Origin: Paralvinella palmiformis
Taxonomy: Eukaryota; Annelida; Polychaeta; Terebellida; Alvinellidae
Assembly: GCA_025642065.1 (NCBI GenBank)
Contig: JAODUP010000454.1
Span: forward strand, 736,001 to 800,000
Reading direction: 5' to 3'
Length of the DNA: 64,000 nt
A model generated the notes under the pieces. The model ran no database searches, was not told the origin of the DNA, and saw nothing but the letters and a program-made list of their open reading frames with translations. Each line of letters starts with the position of its first letter. Position 1 is the first letter of the stretch. Position numbers and translations under genes: made by a program. Positions 1 to 51,010 of the stretch are shown piece after piece.

Positions 1-1648
1 AGGACTTAATTTTGATAATGTTATATAGACCTCCTTGTGGACTCGGAATCACATAAAAAGTATTGAAGAGAATAATGTATAATTAAAGACAGTTAATGAT
101 TTTATTTTCAAAATAAAAACTACAAACTGTGAACATCAGTAATATTATAATGCTGTAAATTGGACGTTACCATATTTAACTGGTAGACAACACAAGGTGA
201 ATGTAAATGTCACGAACAGAGAACTGAGTAATACAATGTAAGTTATGCAACAAGAAAGTATTCTTAGATCATTGTTGTCTTTCTTGTATACAAATAAACT
301 GGAAGTTGCAGTTACACATAAATCGTTATCATAAAATGATGAGTCTACTCTTTTAGTATTAAGCAAAGATGTAGCCAGGATGGAGTCAAATGATAGAGAA
401 TATTAACAAATAAATAGTAGATAACAAATTGTCTCTCCATCATCTAAGGTAAACAGATTCTATATAATTGGTTAAAAATATACATTACATAAATCCCTAA
501 AAATAAATATAAATTGCAATAATATAAATACTGTATATACTCGTGTATAAGTTGATTTTTTGAGTAGTGAAAAGGGAGCTCCCAGAAGCACCTCGACCTA
601 TATGCCCATCATATTTCCTACCACCTGAAGGAAAGATGTTTTCGGCCATCCTTGACACTCAACACTATAGAATTCAAACCAATAAAACCAGAGTCGGAAT
701 AAAATCGTCACATCGCTGCCTACTAACCCATTATTATTCAATAAATTTTCACCAAAGTGTTATTTGGATCTCATAAACATGCCGGTCTTTATGTAATAAT
801 ACTTGATAGTCACGCGCTGTTACCTACCAGTACCTCCAGATGTGCTGTGAAACAATGAATTAATAACTTGTCAATTGAAGTGGCAATCAGGCATGTTTGT
901 GTGAGCGATAGTTGGAACAAAATTGCCACTGCCTACTAGTCTTAGTCAATAAAATAAGATTCATTTTCACCAAACATGCCAGTCAACCCAAGAAAACAGC
1001 AAAATATCTGGGAGTTGAAATAAACCGTTTTGTTTCTGATGAATGTCTCACTTGTAAAATCATAAAAAGGTCAGTTCTAGGACAACAAATCTGACTAGAA
1101 AATCAAAATACCTAGATGAGGAGAGACAATGACATTTCTTCAATCAGCATTAGTGTGTTGTCATCTTGACTATGTATGTTCATCTCGCTATTGCATCTTG
1201 AGTAATAAAACCAAGAATTAACTACTGCTGAATCAAAATAAACTAACCAGGACAGTCTTAAAATTACCTTCATATACTGTCATACTCACATAGATCATTC
1301 TTATTTTAGCAAATTAATTTGGCTGCCAATAGAGAAGTGAGTTCTTCAGTTGAAACTAAGCCATGTTCATCAAATTACACATGGATAAACCCAATATATA
1401 TATGTCGACAAACTACATCCTATCGATAATGTTTAATAATATTAAGACACGTTCTAATGATGCTTCGCTCCCCAAGCCTAAAAAAAACAATCAGATTATA
1501 GAAGGGGATTCCAACAATATATATCTCAACTGAGTGAGAGATAATGTACAGAAGTCTACTAGTTGAAAACCAGCTTAAACAGCCATAATTTAATGACAAA
1601 AATAACTTTCGGTCTTATCTTGGTCAGAACTGAATCGCGTAAGAGCAG

Positions 1649-1852
1649 AAATTTCTGGAAGGTTGAAATTAAATAAAATATGTAAAAGGAAAAATGATTA
1701 GTCATTAAAGATACCAGTGTATAATTTTTTAAAACCTATCAATACAATAAAAATTTCTGGAAGGTTGAAATTAAATGAATATATCAGGAAACAATGACCA
1801 GTCATTTTCAGATACAACATTTTTTTTTACTAGCAATACAATAACAATTTTT
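1649..1852. repeat. Two-copy tandem repeat, about 101 bp
   Basis: The block AATTTCTGGAAGGTTGAAAT recurs about 101 bases later (near 1650 and 1751). Matching downstream parts include gattagtcatt / gaccagtcatt and caatacaataa. The copies differ by several substitutions, so the duplication is not recent. Confidence 0.75.
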
Positions 1853-2327
1853 TATCAATAAATATAATCCAAATATAGTTCATGAGTGAGTGTTTTATTC
1901 AGTCTTAATATCTGTCACATCTAGGATACATGGAGAAGAAATGAGATCATCTCGAACAAACGAGATGATCGGATGAAACATCCTAGAAACACCGGAGAGG
2001 CTTGAAGCCCAATTTGGAGAACTGTAATGCAATATCCTACAAACTCTGCTATGGTCTAATGAGAGTTCCCAACAAAGTTTACATAACAGACAACTAAATA
2101 TATTTCTTCTAAATCCCAAACAGAGTACTTGCTTAATAAAACTGATCATAATTCTACCTAATCATGATATACCAATCAAACAGTTCACACATAACAATAT
2201 AAGATTTTGAGAGCATAACAAGCTTTACAGAAAATATACAAACACAACCAGAAATAAAAATATTCTGCTGACAGTGCATTGGGACAAGAGATAAAAACAA
2301 GCTGTAACTAAATAACTTTAAACACAG

Positions 2328-2975
2328 CAGTGTTGCTTCTAGGAACTAGCCAGTGTGGGGGAGCTCCCCTTAGGTTTAAAAAATATGAGGGATTTTAATA
2401 TAACATGGGCACCATTTAGGTGTACAAACGCATACCTCCAGGAATATATGAACTGAAAATGATGACATTTGCATCCTATTTGAGGTATTTATACACATAG
2501 TTTTACAGTGTAAGCATAATTAAATGTATGCCTATCACTTACTTAATTATATCTGTAACAGGAAAAAACAAGACGACAGAAATGCTTCAAACTTTTATTG
2601 ATGAGACTCGTTTTTGTATATTCTACAGGCTTTCTTCTCCTTCCACATATTTATAGCTAATTCATAGTCAGTCAGCCACAGAAAATGTTGATGTTTTAAT
2701 TGTCAGGAACACATTGAGGTGCTTTTCTTTTAATTTATTACGACAACTTGTCTTGGTGGAATTTTGCCAACAAAAACCCACGCTCACATTCAGCAGTCTG
2801 GTATGGCATTATTAAAGGAAATGTGACGGGGAGACCATTAATGTGCACAACACTTACAATATAATGTCATGGGATTTTATTCTGCCCCATGTGGTGCCTG
2901 GGTATTTTTTTATTTTGTCCCATACGTGAGAATATCGCAGGAATCCTGCAAAAGCCCATCCTAGAAGTAACACTG
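2328..2975. mobile_element. Non-autonomous DNA transposon (MITE-like), hAT-like ends
   Basis: The left end reads CAGTGTTGCTTCTAGGA and the reverse complement of the right end reads CAGTGTTACTTCTAGGA, a 17-bp terminal inverted repeat with one mismatch. CACAG directly abuts both ends and could be a 5-bp target duplication. Alternatively, TTAA at 2318-2321 and 2981-2984 would suggest a piggyBac-type insertion. The CAGTG ends favour hAT-like. It is 648 bp with no transposase frame, so it needs a transposase from elsewhere. It lies in PKC intron 11. Confidence 0.65.
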
Positions 2976-3126
2976 CACAGTTAACAATAGTGCATTATAA
3001 ATAATTTAAGCAGTTGAATTCTCCAAGATATACCAAATACAAATTTGAAATTAACTGATACGGAAATCCATCTGAAGACCCGCATCAGAATAATTATTAG
3101 TACTTCGCGTCACTGTATAACGTTAC

Positions 3127-41989
<38,863 letters not shown>

Positions 41990-42420
41990 TTCTAATCGCT
42001 GCTTGATGGCGACGGTGCTGCGGTGGCTTTTGTCGGGCGATGGCCACAACGGACACGAATCTCTGACACGAACAAGATGACGGAAACAACTCAAAAGTCG
42101 ACGGAACAGCACCAAGAACACATCCGCCTGCCAACACTCACACACACACTCACTGTAATGCTACCAGCTCATGCTAGTTCCGGGGCCCCGAAATAAAAGC
42201 GAAACTAACGTAACCGATCCTGTTTTTGCTCGAAGTCAAAAGGCGGCGACACCGGCGCCTGCACAACTGCCCGGTTTAGGCTGGTTTCGTTTCCTCGGGG
42301 GTGAATCGCGTGATAGGAGTTAAAAGATGGCTAAAGAAGCGATGCGGGTAATTCGGTGTGGCTGGATATCGAGTGGCCAACAGTGCCGACCGTACGAGAA
42401 ACAAATTGGCGTTTGGCCAG
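41990..42420 (-). promoter_or_regulatory. Likely promoter and 5' UTR of cPKC
   Basis: The stretch just upstream of the PKC start codon is clearly richer in G+C and CpG than its surroundings (for example the parts near 42000-42060 and 42180-42310), and I see no TATA box at a useful distance. This fits a CpG-type promoter with the transcription start inside this interval. The exact start site cannot be read from sequence. Confidence 0.4.
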
Positions 42421-43064
42421 CGGAGCTTTATTTTAATTTCGATACGTTCATATAGTACACCCTTAACAGTAAACTGCAGGTATCATATAATTAAGCTGCT
42501 AAAATTAATGATACGTTAATAGTTGTATATGATCGGTTAAATCTTCAATTGCATATCTGATCTGATCTGCCAAGTAAACACTGCCGTTCACACAGACATT
42601 ATCTACAATGCTAATATATGTAAAGTGTATTCTAACTCCATGTATTGTTGTATACTAGGGCACAATGGATTATTTCGAAACCTATGGACAGCGAGAAACA
42701 ATTGTATAGCGGATATTTAGAACACATTAAAGGGCATTAATATGTTACTCTGTGGAGATCTATGAGAGAAACCAAAAATAGTCCATGTCTTACTGAAGCA
42801 CCTCATCCTAGATAAATGATAATACAGCTGTATAGTGGAAGATCATCTTTAACAGACTTAAGCAGAAACACTACACGATTATATAACAGAACAACTTATA
42901 TTACTATTAATAAATCAAAAGATCAGAAATTTGTGAAGTGTGATATTCAAGTTCGAAAAAAAGGGTGCGCTAAAATTGCACAGCAGAAGATAAAGAAAAC
43001 ACCATTAGCTGTTTTCTCATTAAATCCTGATTTACAACAATACTTCGGATATTCCGCTGTTGCC

Positions 43065-43205
43065 GTGACTTAGAACACTGCATTTCAAACCTCCATATTG
43101 TGGGTTCGAATCTAGATCATAACTGTGCCCTGGGTAGTCTCCCTTCAGCTATATATGTGTCAGGTGTAACAACCACGAAGACTAAACAACCCAACTCGCT
43201 CTACC
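43065..43205 (+). mobile_element. SINE family 2 copy
   Basis: B-box GGGTTCGAATC near 43102, then TGTCAGGTGTAACAACCACG and AAGACTAAACAACCCAACTC. It is the clearest B box of this family in the window. Confidence 0.65.
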
Positions 43206-43381
43206 CCACAACGATACTTACTCTCACCACAGGTGACAAAAACTAGATGAAATCAATCATGATCCAGACTGAGGTGTTTATGGATCAAAACATCGTGGTT
43301 TATGGATTGCTTGGCCATCTGCAATTAGTATACAAGTTCCTTTCATGTTGTGTACATTCCTGGCAATGTTTTTATTTGTCA

Positions 43382-43385
<4 letters not shown>

Positions 43386-43459
<74 letters not shown>
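43386..43459. repeat. (TA)n microsatellite, about 74 bp
   Basis: Long uninterrupted TA run; able to form cruciform or slipped structures and likely length-variable. Confidence 0.95.
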
Positions 43460-43462
<3 letters not shown>

Positions 43463-44101
43463 ACTTCTTAATTCGATATATGGCGTACATCATGCTGCTA
43501 ATGTTTAATAGATTGTTCATAAAACATGAATAGTGAAAAGTCAAATTGACCATAATCCAGGATTGCAAAAATCATTATTTAAAAAAATTAAATCATATTT
43601 TTTTAGCAGATTTTGTTTAAATGAATCGATTTCTTTTATTAGAGTGTGAGTTTATGACACAATTGATTTTAACAGTGTATAAATTATTGATTATGGATAT
43701 ATCACACATATATGACACGACTTTTGCCATGCTGTGTTGATAATCCCTAAAATATTGCTATGTACAGAGGTTTATCATTATGAATAAATATTAGTTTATA
43801 GTGCTATGTCAAAAGTAATAATTATATTTTTGATGGGTATCACCAATTAATGTAATACAGATATATTCAACAATATAACTATATACCCAAGGGAAGTATA
43901 TATGTCTAATAATAATCTAACAATAATACATTATTATTATTATTATTAATATTATTATTTGAACCTATCAAGGCCTATATGACAGCTCTATCGTCTTGAA
44001 TATATATAATGAAAGTTACAATCACGTAAGATATATATATATAGTCAGTCTTTTTTATGTATTTCTAAATAGACGCGTGTATTAATCTTTATAACTGACA
44101 T

Positions 44102-44117
44102 CACACTCACTCACTCA

Positions 44118-44206
<89 letters not shown>
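44102..44206. repeat. (CACT)n then (CA)n microsatellite
   Basis: A few CACT units run into about 80 bp of pure CA, one of the longest CA runs in the window. Confidence 0.95.
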
Positions 44207-44653
44207 AGTTTACTTAGTTATTTCGCTGATTCTAAATGTAAATAGGTACACGACACAAGTTTGTAACGTGTTCTACTGAAACTGTAATGTTGGTTGAAAG
44301 CCAATATGCCTAACTTTTCACCCCGTTCAGACAACAACTTGGCGACGTCAGACCTCTCGGAGCTCTATCCATACGGTTGATATAGGTCGGCTTTATTTAG
44401 TTGTTCGAATCCAGAATGAAACTGAACCATAGCGAAATACTGTTGAATGTAAACTGTGGTGTCAAAGTAGCGGATTAGTTGTACCACACAGGCTGATGAT
44501 TAGCTCAGACATGTATATAAGTCTACATATGTATATATGTGTAGGTTATTTTTCGTGGTTAAGTTGAACTATGTATAGATTCAGTTATGTATAAATTAAT
44601 GGAAGTATATGATTTAAATGTTTTATAGGTGTTAATGTTCTGAACCAGTGCCA

Positions 44654-44654
<1 letters not shown>

Positions 44655-44701
<47 letters not shown>
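44655..44701. repeat. (AT)n microsatellite
   Basis: About 46 bp of AT. Confidence 0.95.
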
Positions 44702-44703
<2 letters not shown>

Positions 44704-45061
44704 TAAAAACACAATTTACTAAACTAAATTTAAGGCATAAGACTAATATAATTTATTCACATATATCTTGTTATATATCACACTGAATATAATATATACT
44801 ATTATTAGAGTTATATACTATGACACTACTTTCTAGCTCAGACAGAAGTATTGTATGATATGCCAACTAAATGTTTAGTACAGCCAAACAATGTCTATAG
44901 TGTGTGCTGATTGGTCATTTACTAGAAGTGCTATTTTAACAGATGTTCACAGACAGACTTAAACACTACATGTCACAATATATTACAATATATATGTGTA
45001 CAAGACGTGTCAAAATCTGAACGCTATGCTTCTAAGATTGCATATATTTTATATTGAAATA

Positions 45062-45064
<3 letters not shown>

Positions 45065-45106
<42 letters not shown>

Positions 45107-45155
45107 CGCGCGCGCACACGCACACAGAGGGGAGAGAGAGAGAGAGAGAGAGAAG
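45065..45155. repeat. Compound microsatellite (AT)n-(CG)n-(CA)n-(GA)n
   Basis: An AT run of about 40 bp passes into GGCGCGCGCGCACACGCACA and then a GA run. The alternating purine-pyrimidine CG/CA part could adopt Z-DNA. Confidence 0.9.
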
Positions 45156-46595
45156 GGGGATATGTATGGCTTGGAATATTTTAAATAAGATTGTGGCTTA
45201 CATAATCATCACAAACTTCGCTTGTGATTTGCTGATTGTTTATGCTCACATACACCTACTGATTGAGATTTGTTTTCGTTAATAATTTGTACACCATGAC
45301 ATTTAATGTGTAGTCTGCATCTTTTGAGGCGACTGTTGTGCCGTGACACTGGAATAGAATATGGTACCAACTCGGTGCTTTGACTGAATGATAGTTAGTC
45401 CTGTTGCGAACAAGGGAGCAATCAACGCAATATGATATGCTATGTATTGTCAATCTAAACGTGATTAAATTGAACTGCTCGGGTTTTCCACAAAGTACCT
45501 CCCTTACAGGATCGTGTAACTTAGTCAAGTCATAACTAACCATCCAATTGTGCGAGAAGAAGACAGGCGGTGACTCTATATGTAAACATTCATTTATACA
45601 ATATGTTCTCTTCTTTAAGGCGAGTTTTTCCCGATATTTGTTTCCCAAATTTATCATTTTAATTTATTTGTTGATAATAGAAACACTCCTGCCCAGGCAA
45701 CAAACCACTTATTTCGTCCAATAACTTACCACTTTCTGATATGTATTACTACGACTTATTTGTATATTGCACTAAATACAATTAAAAATGAAGACATGTT
45801 ACTGTTACTTACGGGAGATATTAACATTAGCATTCTAAAATTTCAGTATATCTATTATTTGATGCTATATAGCTCCTACTATTATCGATCCAACGAGAAC
45901 AGCGGAATTTACTACAATAGTTATTGACCGTCCAAGTATGAAAACACACAACTGCTATAACAAAATCAGGAATGTTGATCATCGATCAAGTTGATAATTT
46001 TGAAATATTCACTGTGATATATAAACATACTCTGATTTATTTTTTAAATTCTAATCTCATTCAACGTATTTATTAAACGCTGATTTTTATCATATGTCAG
46101 TTCCCTAAAATCACTTCAACATTTAAAATAAATAGATTTTAATTATTATTGTATTTAATTTTCCTGTAATAAGGTTTACCGAAATTACGTTTTTAACGAA
46201 GTTAATTTACTCCCAATATTTGTCACCATAAATCTGTAAATATGTTAATTTTATCCTCCGGTCATGGTAGACACATGATTCATCCTTCTAAAATGGTGAT
46301 TTTAATGTCACCAAATTTTATTCCAGTTATCTCTTTTTGGTTGCCAATTATAAATTGGGCGCCTCCTAATTGTACATCCATTTTTGAGCAATAAATAAAT
46401 ATAAGAGGATTTATCCATTTAATTTAGATTTTTATATCTACAAAAAAAACTTGAACAATTACAATATCAAATACCTAATTGAATCATATAAAATTAGTCC
46501 CTGCCATCATCGAGAATCATTTGTTATACAGGTAAGCTATGAAATACACAATTATTGACGGCATAAGTCGATATTCTACTCCGATTAGCCTTTCC

Positions 46596-46786
46596 GGGCG
46601 CCTCCGTGGTCTAGCGGTAGCGTGCTGGACCACAGATCACTACCACCCGTGTTCGAATCCGGCGTGGGCATATCTGAAGGTTGTTTCGTCTTTCGCTTCG
46701 CCTCATTACCTTTGGAGGTCGCTCGGCCCATTTAGCCTACCTTGTGCACAAGAGTGGCCGTAAAACATCAATCATCATCATCATCA
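46596..46786 (+). mobile_element. SINE family 1, best-preserved full-length copy
   Basis: 191 bp between perfect 15-bp target duplications CCGATTAGCCTTTCC at 46581-46595 and 46787-46801. It begins GGGCGCCTCCGTGGTCTAGC (A-box-like TGGTCTAGCGG), has B box GTTCGAATCC, the core GGAGGTCGCTCGGCCCATTT, then GTGCACAAGAGTGGCCG and AAAACATCAATC with an (ATC)n tail. The head looks tRNA-derived, so it carries an internal polymerase III promoter. It is the best reference copy for the family in this window. Confidence 0.95.
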
Positions 46787-48942
46787 CCGATTAGCCTTTC
46801 CACTTTCCACTTGATATAATCGTGTCATCATTACTGTCAAATTGAAACATAGATGTTATTAATAACCGACAACATATGCAATTATTGCAGCATCATTCAT
46901 ATTATTACAAACGTTGAGTACATACGTTTGTTGTAAAAAATATAATTTACCATCATCTACGGCTGTGATATCTCATCATTTCCATCTTCCACACGATTGT
47001 CCACATATTCTTCATGAGCACGTGTTTCTGTCATATTTTAATGCTGTTATATTTAATTATCTTCAAAAAATATGATAGTGCAAGGCTTTATCCATAATGT
47101 ATGTATCTTTCTTGTGTTGGAAGAACATCCCATCCCATTTATTTCCCCCATATTACTCCCCAGCCATAATTGGACTGGGGGGTGCTCCGTCTACTGTGAA
47201 TGCTAACTGATATTGCAATTGGACGGACACATACGAGTAGGAAATACCTGGAACCCAACACCGCTTCCTTACTGAACCTATCAGCATGTTCAAAGTCTAA
47301 TAAGGATCAGCTGTAAATGACAAAAAGACCTTTTTGATCCGTTTCGTTAACTTCCGTATTACTTTTGGGAATGATAATGATTTTGGAATACTCTTCCAAT
47401 CATGAATATATTTCGAGGGCTGAACCTTTTGTATTAGAATTTGGTCTATAATTCTCATTAGACAGTGTATCGTGTACAGTCCAATTGTCTTTTTACCTGA
47501 CGCGTATGTTGATAAAATTTGGTTGTCTATTGTATGAATAGATCTTTGTGCTCATCGTGCAGATCGTCCGATGCATGCGTTTTATTATAATCCGGTAGCC
47601 TGCCAGATTCTGTTCTTGGAAGGATCATTCGCAGGTGTAGTTGATTGGTATTGCAATGAAATGTTCCCTTTACTTAAATATTGCGCCCATACAGGATGGT
47701 GTATGGCTTTATCGTTCTCTTGGAGATTCTGGTGTGATTACATGACTAATATGTGGCGCGCTCCTGTCAATATATTTTATAATATCATATTTGTTAATGT
47801 AAATTTCCCAGGTGAAGCGCTATGTTTTGAAATCGATTTATTCCGTACGAGAACTGAACAGTTTACGTCCAGTCCTAAAGACTATTGGTGTTGAAAAACA
47901 GATTTAGCGGCATTTGGATTGTAGTATTTCCCCCGACATTACTTTTGTCAAATCAAACAGGTTCCTTATGATAATACGACATCAAAAATATACCCTTTTC
48001 TAATGGGCCATAGAGGGCACCGAATGGCCTGAATAGCACCGCTGCGTCGTTAGACAACATTAATCCATTCTAATGGGCCATAATGCATTATTCATAAGTC
48101 TCAGAGAAATAGATAATGTAAAATATGGAAATTTTAATATATTTTCATATTAATAGTTATGCTAAACGAAAGGGAATGACGACATCTATCATCTATGCGA
48201 ATATTTATTTTTTTATCATATTTTAATATCATATAATATTAGTTATAATTGGAGGGAGACGAATACTATTGTCGCAGTGCCTTAATGGTCATGGAAATAA
48301 ACTATTATTTTACGGGTGAATAACTACAATTAGTCTACACCAGGAATTGTGTCTTTATAAAAATAAAAACATTTAGTTGGTGTGATATAAATTTTTCGTC
48401 GTAGAAACCTTTATAAATTTAACCAAAATTGACCGTTCAAACATATTGATCTGCTTCACTGTGTCCAATCGATTAATTGACACCCAAAATGATATGTTCT
48501 GACGCCGAAATTGTACTTCTGTATTGTTTATAAGCTGAACTATGTCCGATTGTTGTATTTATGGATGCCTGCTGGTAACAACCTCGCGGGAGTTCATCAA
48601 GTTCAAAGGTTATATTCTCCCGAGAGGAATTTTATTTCCCGACAAACAGACATATTAAAGATTTAAATTTAGGCAACAAATAAACACCCAAAGTATTAAC
48701 ACTAACACTGAGAACAATTACAAATAAACAAACTAAATAAGGTAACACGGGCTCATTTGGGACCACAAAAAAAAAAATCCGTCTAAACGAATATGAAAAT
48801 ATACCAACAAAATGTAATCGTTGAATCACGGATAACGCTTCAAAGTACAAATAATTCTGTAAAGAAAAGGTTCATCGCATAAAATATCGGATGAAAAGTT
48901 AATTTATTTTAGAAACGCCTGCAACGAAACAAAAATAAAGCG

Positions 48943-51010
48943 ATAATAATAATAATAATAATAATGTATATTTAATAAAGCGCCCTTACTAGCAGGAGCC
49001 ATTTAAAGGCGCTGTACAAATAATATGTCATATAATAATACCCCAAATAATGTCTGTGAAAACCCTGTAATGATTTAAAAGATAATAATTATAATTTAAG
49101 CGACCTTAAATAGGTGTGTTTTTAGAAGAGACTTAAAATTTCCAAGAGACGACGCATTTCTAATATTTGCCGGCAACCTATTCTACAAAGTGGGGGCTGC
49201 AACACTAAACGCACGATCACCATATGACTTGAGCCGAGACACTGGCACCTGCAATAGCATATGACTGAATGACCTGAGTTTTCGGGATGACTTTCTAACG
49301 GAAACCAGTTCACACAGGTATTCTGGTGCCATATCATTAATAGATTTATAAGTTATTAACAGAATCTTGAAATGGACACGCTTTCCAACACGTAGCCAAT
49401 GTAGTTTTTGAAGAATTGGGGTGATATGATCATATTTTCTAGTATTTGTTACAATACAAGCTGCACTATTCTGAAGAAGGCGATTAATGTTATAATCAGA
49501 TGTGCCATATAACAGGGAGTTACAATAGTCTATACGAGATGTAACAAAGGCATGAACTACAGTTACAAGTGTTTCTTGTGTCAAGAATGCTTTTAAACAG
49601 TGGATGTTCTTAAGATGGTAGTAGGGAGCTCGGCGTTCTGATGTGACATGTTCAAGCATGTTAATACATTGGTCAAAAATAACCCCTAGATTTTTTACCA
49701 TTTGGGGTAATCGAAGATGCACCCATCTGTAATGGTGATGTCTTTAGGTATTTAACACAATGTGGTGATGTCAAATATAAAATATTTGTTTTATTATCAT
49801 TTAGTTTTAGAAGATTTTGAGTCATCCATAGCCGGATATCGGCAATACAATGTTCTAAATTCTTCAAGGAAGAGGAGAAATTTAACTCATTGTCATGATC
49901 CAGTGATATATACAGCTGTGTGTCATCAGCATACAAGTGATATTTAACCCCATATCGCTGCGCAATGATCCCAAGAGGACGGGTATACATTGTGAAAACC
50001 AGAGGACCAAGAACTGAACCCTGTGGTACACCAGATAACAAAAACTGAATGTCAGATAAAATACCATGAAGAGACACTCTGGAAGCGTTTTTCCAGATAG
50101 GATCTAAACAATTCAAGTACTCTACCTGACAGACCAAACATGTCTTTTAACCTAGAGAAAAGTACATTATGGTCAACTGTATCAAATGCAGAGACAGGTC
50201 CAGAAGAACAAGTATTACTGGCTTACCTTGATCAATTGACATCATAATATCATTTTTCACTCGAATCAAGGCTGTTTCAGTGCTGTGACCACTTTTATAG
50301 GCAGACTGTAGTGATTCATTAAGGTTATTATTGATTAAATATTTGTTTAGATGGAAAGCAACTGCCTTTTCTATAACTTTAGATAAAAATGTAAGATTTG
50401 AAACAGGTTTGTAATTGTTTAGAATATTACAGTCCATAGTGTTTTTTTAATTATTAATGGTTTTACAAGGGCAGCTTTCATGGATCTTGGGAAAACACCC
50501 AGAGATAATGATTTATTAACTATATTTGTAATTGGGTTTATCAGAACATCCAGACAATCTTTCACAGCCATGTAGGCATAGGGTCAACTGCAAAGAAAGC
50601 ATTAGATGACTTTTTCAGCAACTGTCTGATATCAGTCTCTGTAAAAGGCTCAAATGTATCCATCGTGGATATGCAGGACTCTTCTACCAATGGCTTACCC
50701 TGATAAGGTGCTGGACTGGAACCCACTATGTATATTTAATATTTTTTGACAGAAGAAGTTATTAAAACAATGGGCTATATCTTTATCTGAGTTAATATTA
50801 TTTGGGAGGACAGTTTGACTTTTATGTAATACTTTATTTTTATTATAGTATTCAGATTTAGCAGAGGCAAGGGTATTTTTAACAAGAATTTTACTGACCT
50901 TGAATATTTCAAAATGAATACACAAACTGGTCCTGATCCACAGCCGCTCACAATACGTTCTGTGTCTCTTTGTAGTCTGTATGTTCGATAAAAGATAATC
51001 CGTAATATAC
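48943..51010 (-). pseudogene. L2-like LINE, 5'-truncated, frameshifted
   Basis: Read from 51010 down: RHRTYCERLW and SAKSEYYNK (pre-RT region), then TETDIRQLL near 50610, SNLTFLSKVIEKA and QSAYKSGHSTETAL near 50300-50400, GVPQGSVLGPLVF and the catalytic YADDTQLYISL near 49930-50030, LGVIFDQ near 49690, SRIDYCNSLLYG near 49520 and a C-terminal PVSRLKSYGDRAFSVAAP near 49200. The 3' UTR has a GCGCC block and ends in a (TTA)n tail at 48943-48965, as in L2/CR1 LINEs. Frameshifts near 50140 and 49675 and stops near 50440-50560 make it inactive. The endonuclease domain is absent, the usual result of 5' truncation. Confidence 0.88.

Larger units (their letters stand above)
1..3126 (-). other. cPKC intron 11 (5' part only)
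   Basis: No coding match seen. It holds a 648-bp inverted-repeat element (2328-2975), a two-copy 101-bp tandem repeat (1649-1852), two diverged copies of a roughly 65-bp block (about 717-790 and 925-985) and a TACTCGTGTATAAG motif near 537 resembling one seen in some hAT elements. The rest is AT-rich sequence without recognisable content. Confidence 0.7.
42421..48940. other. Upstream flank of cPKC, no gene recognised
   Basis: About 6.5 kb of AT-rich sequence. It holds a SINE family 2 copy (about 43065-43205), long TA and CA runs (43386-43459, 44119-44201, 44655-44701, 45065-45105) and a full SINE family 1 copy (46596-46786). Open frames at 45256-45657 (minus, 133 codons) and 47571-47894 (plus, 107 codons) match nothing I know. 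Confidence 0.6.

Noticed and set aside
1..3126. Search for the PKC catalytic-loop exon (RDLKLDN, DFG) in the left flank
   Set aside because: No minus-strand match was found in any frame, so that exon lies outside the window.
41990..42145. N-terminal extension of PKC upstream of MSDEV
   Set aside because: The frame is open for 52 codons upstream but has no ATG before the TAG at 42163-42161, and the sequence does not look like a PKC N-terminus.
43247..43533. Open frames with long Ile-Tyr runs (also at 10029, 45000, 63400)
   Set aside because: They are translations of TA microsatellites.
45256..45657. 133-codon open frame on the minus strand
   Set aside because: Starts with ATG and is uninterrupted, but I recognise no family or motif and see no splice partners; too little to call a gene.
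46596..46670. Possible functional tRNA gene
   Set aside because: The head is the start of a SINE bounded by perfect 15-bp target duplications; arms do not form a full cloverleaf.
47571..47894. 107-codon open frame on the plus strand, aromatic-rich
   Set aside because: No start context, no family match, no neighbouring exon; kept only as an unassigned open frame.
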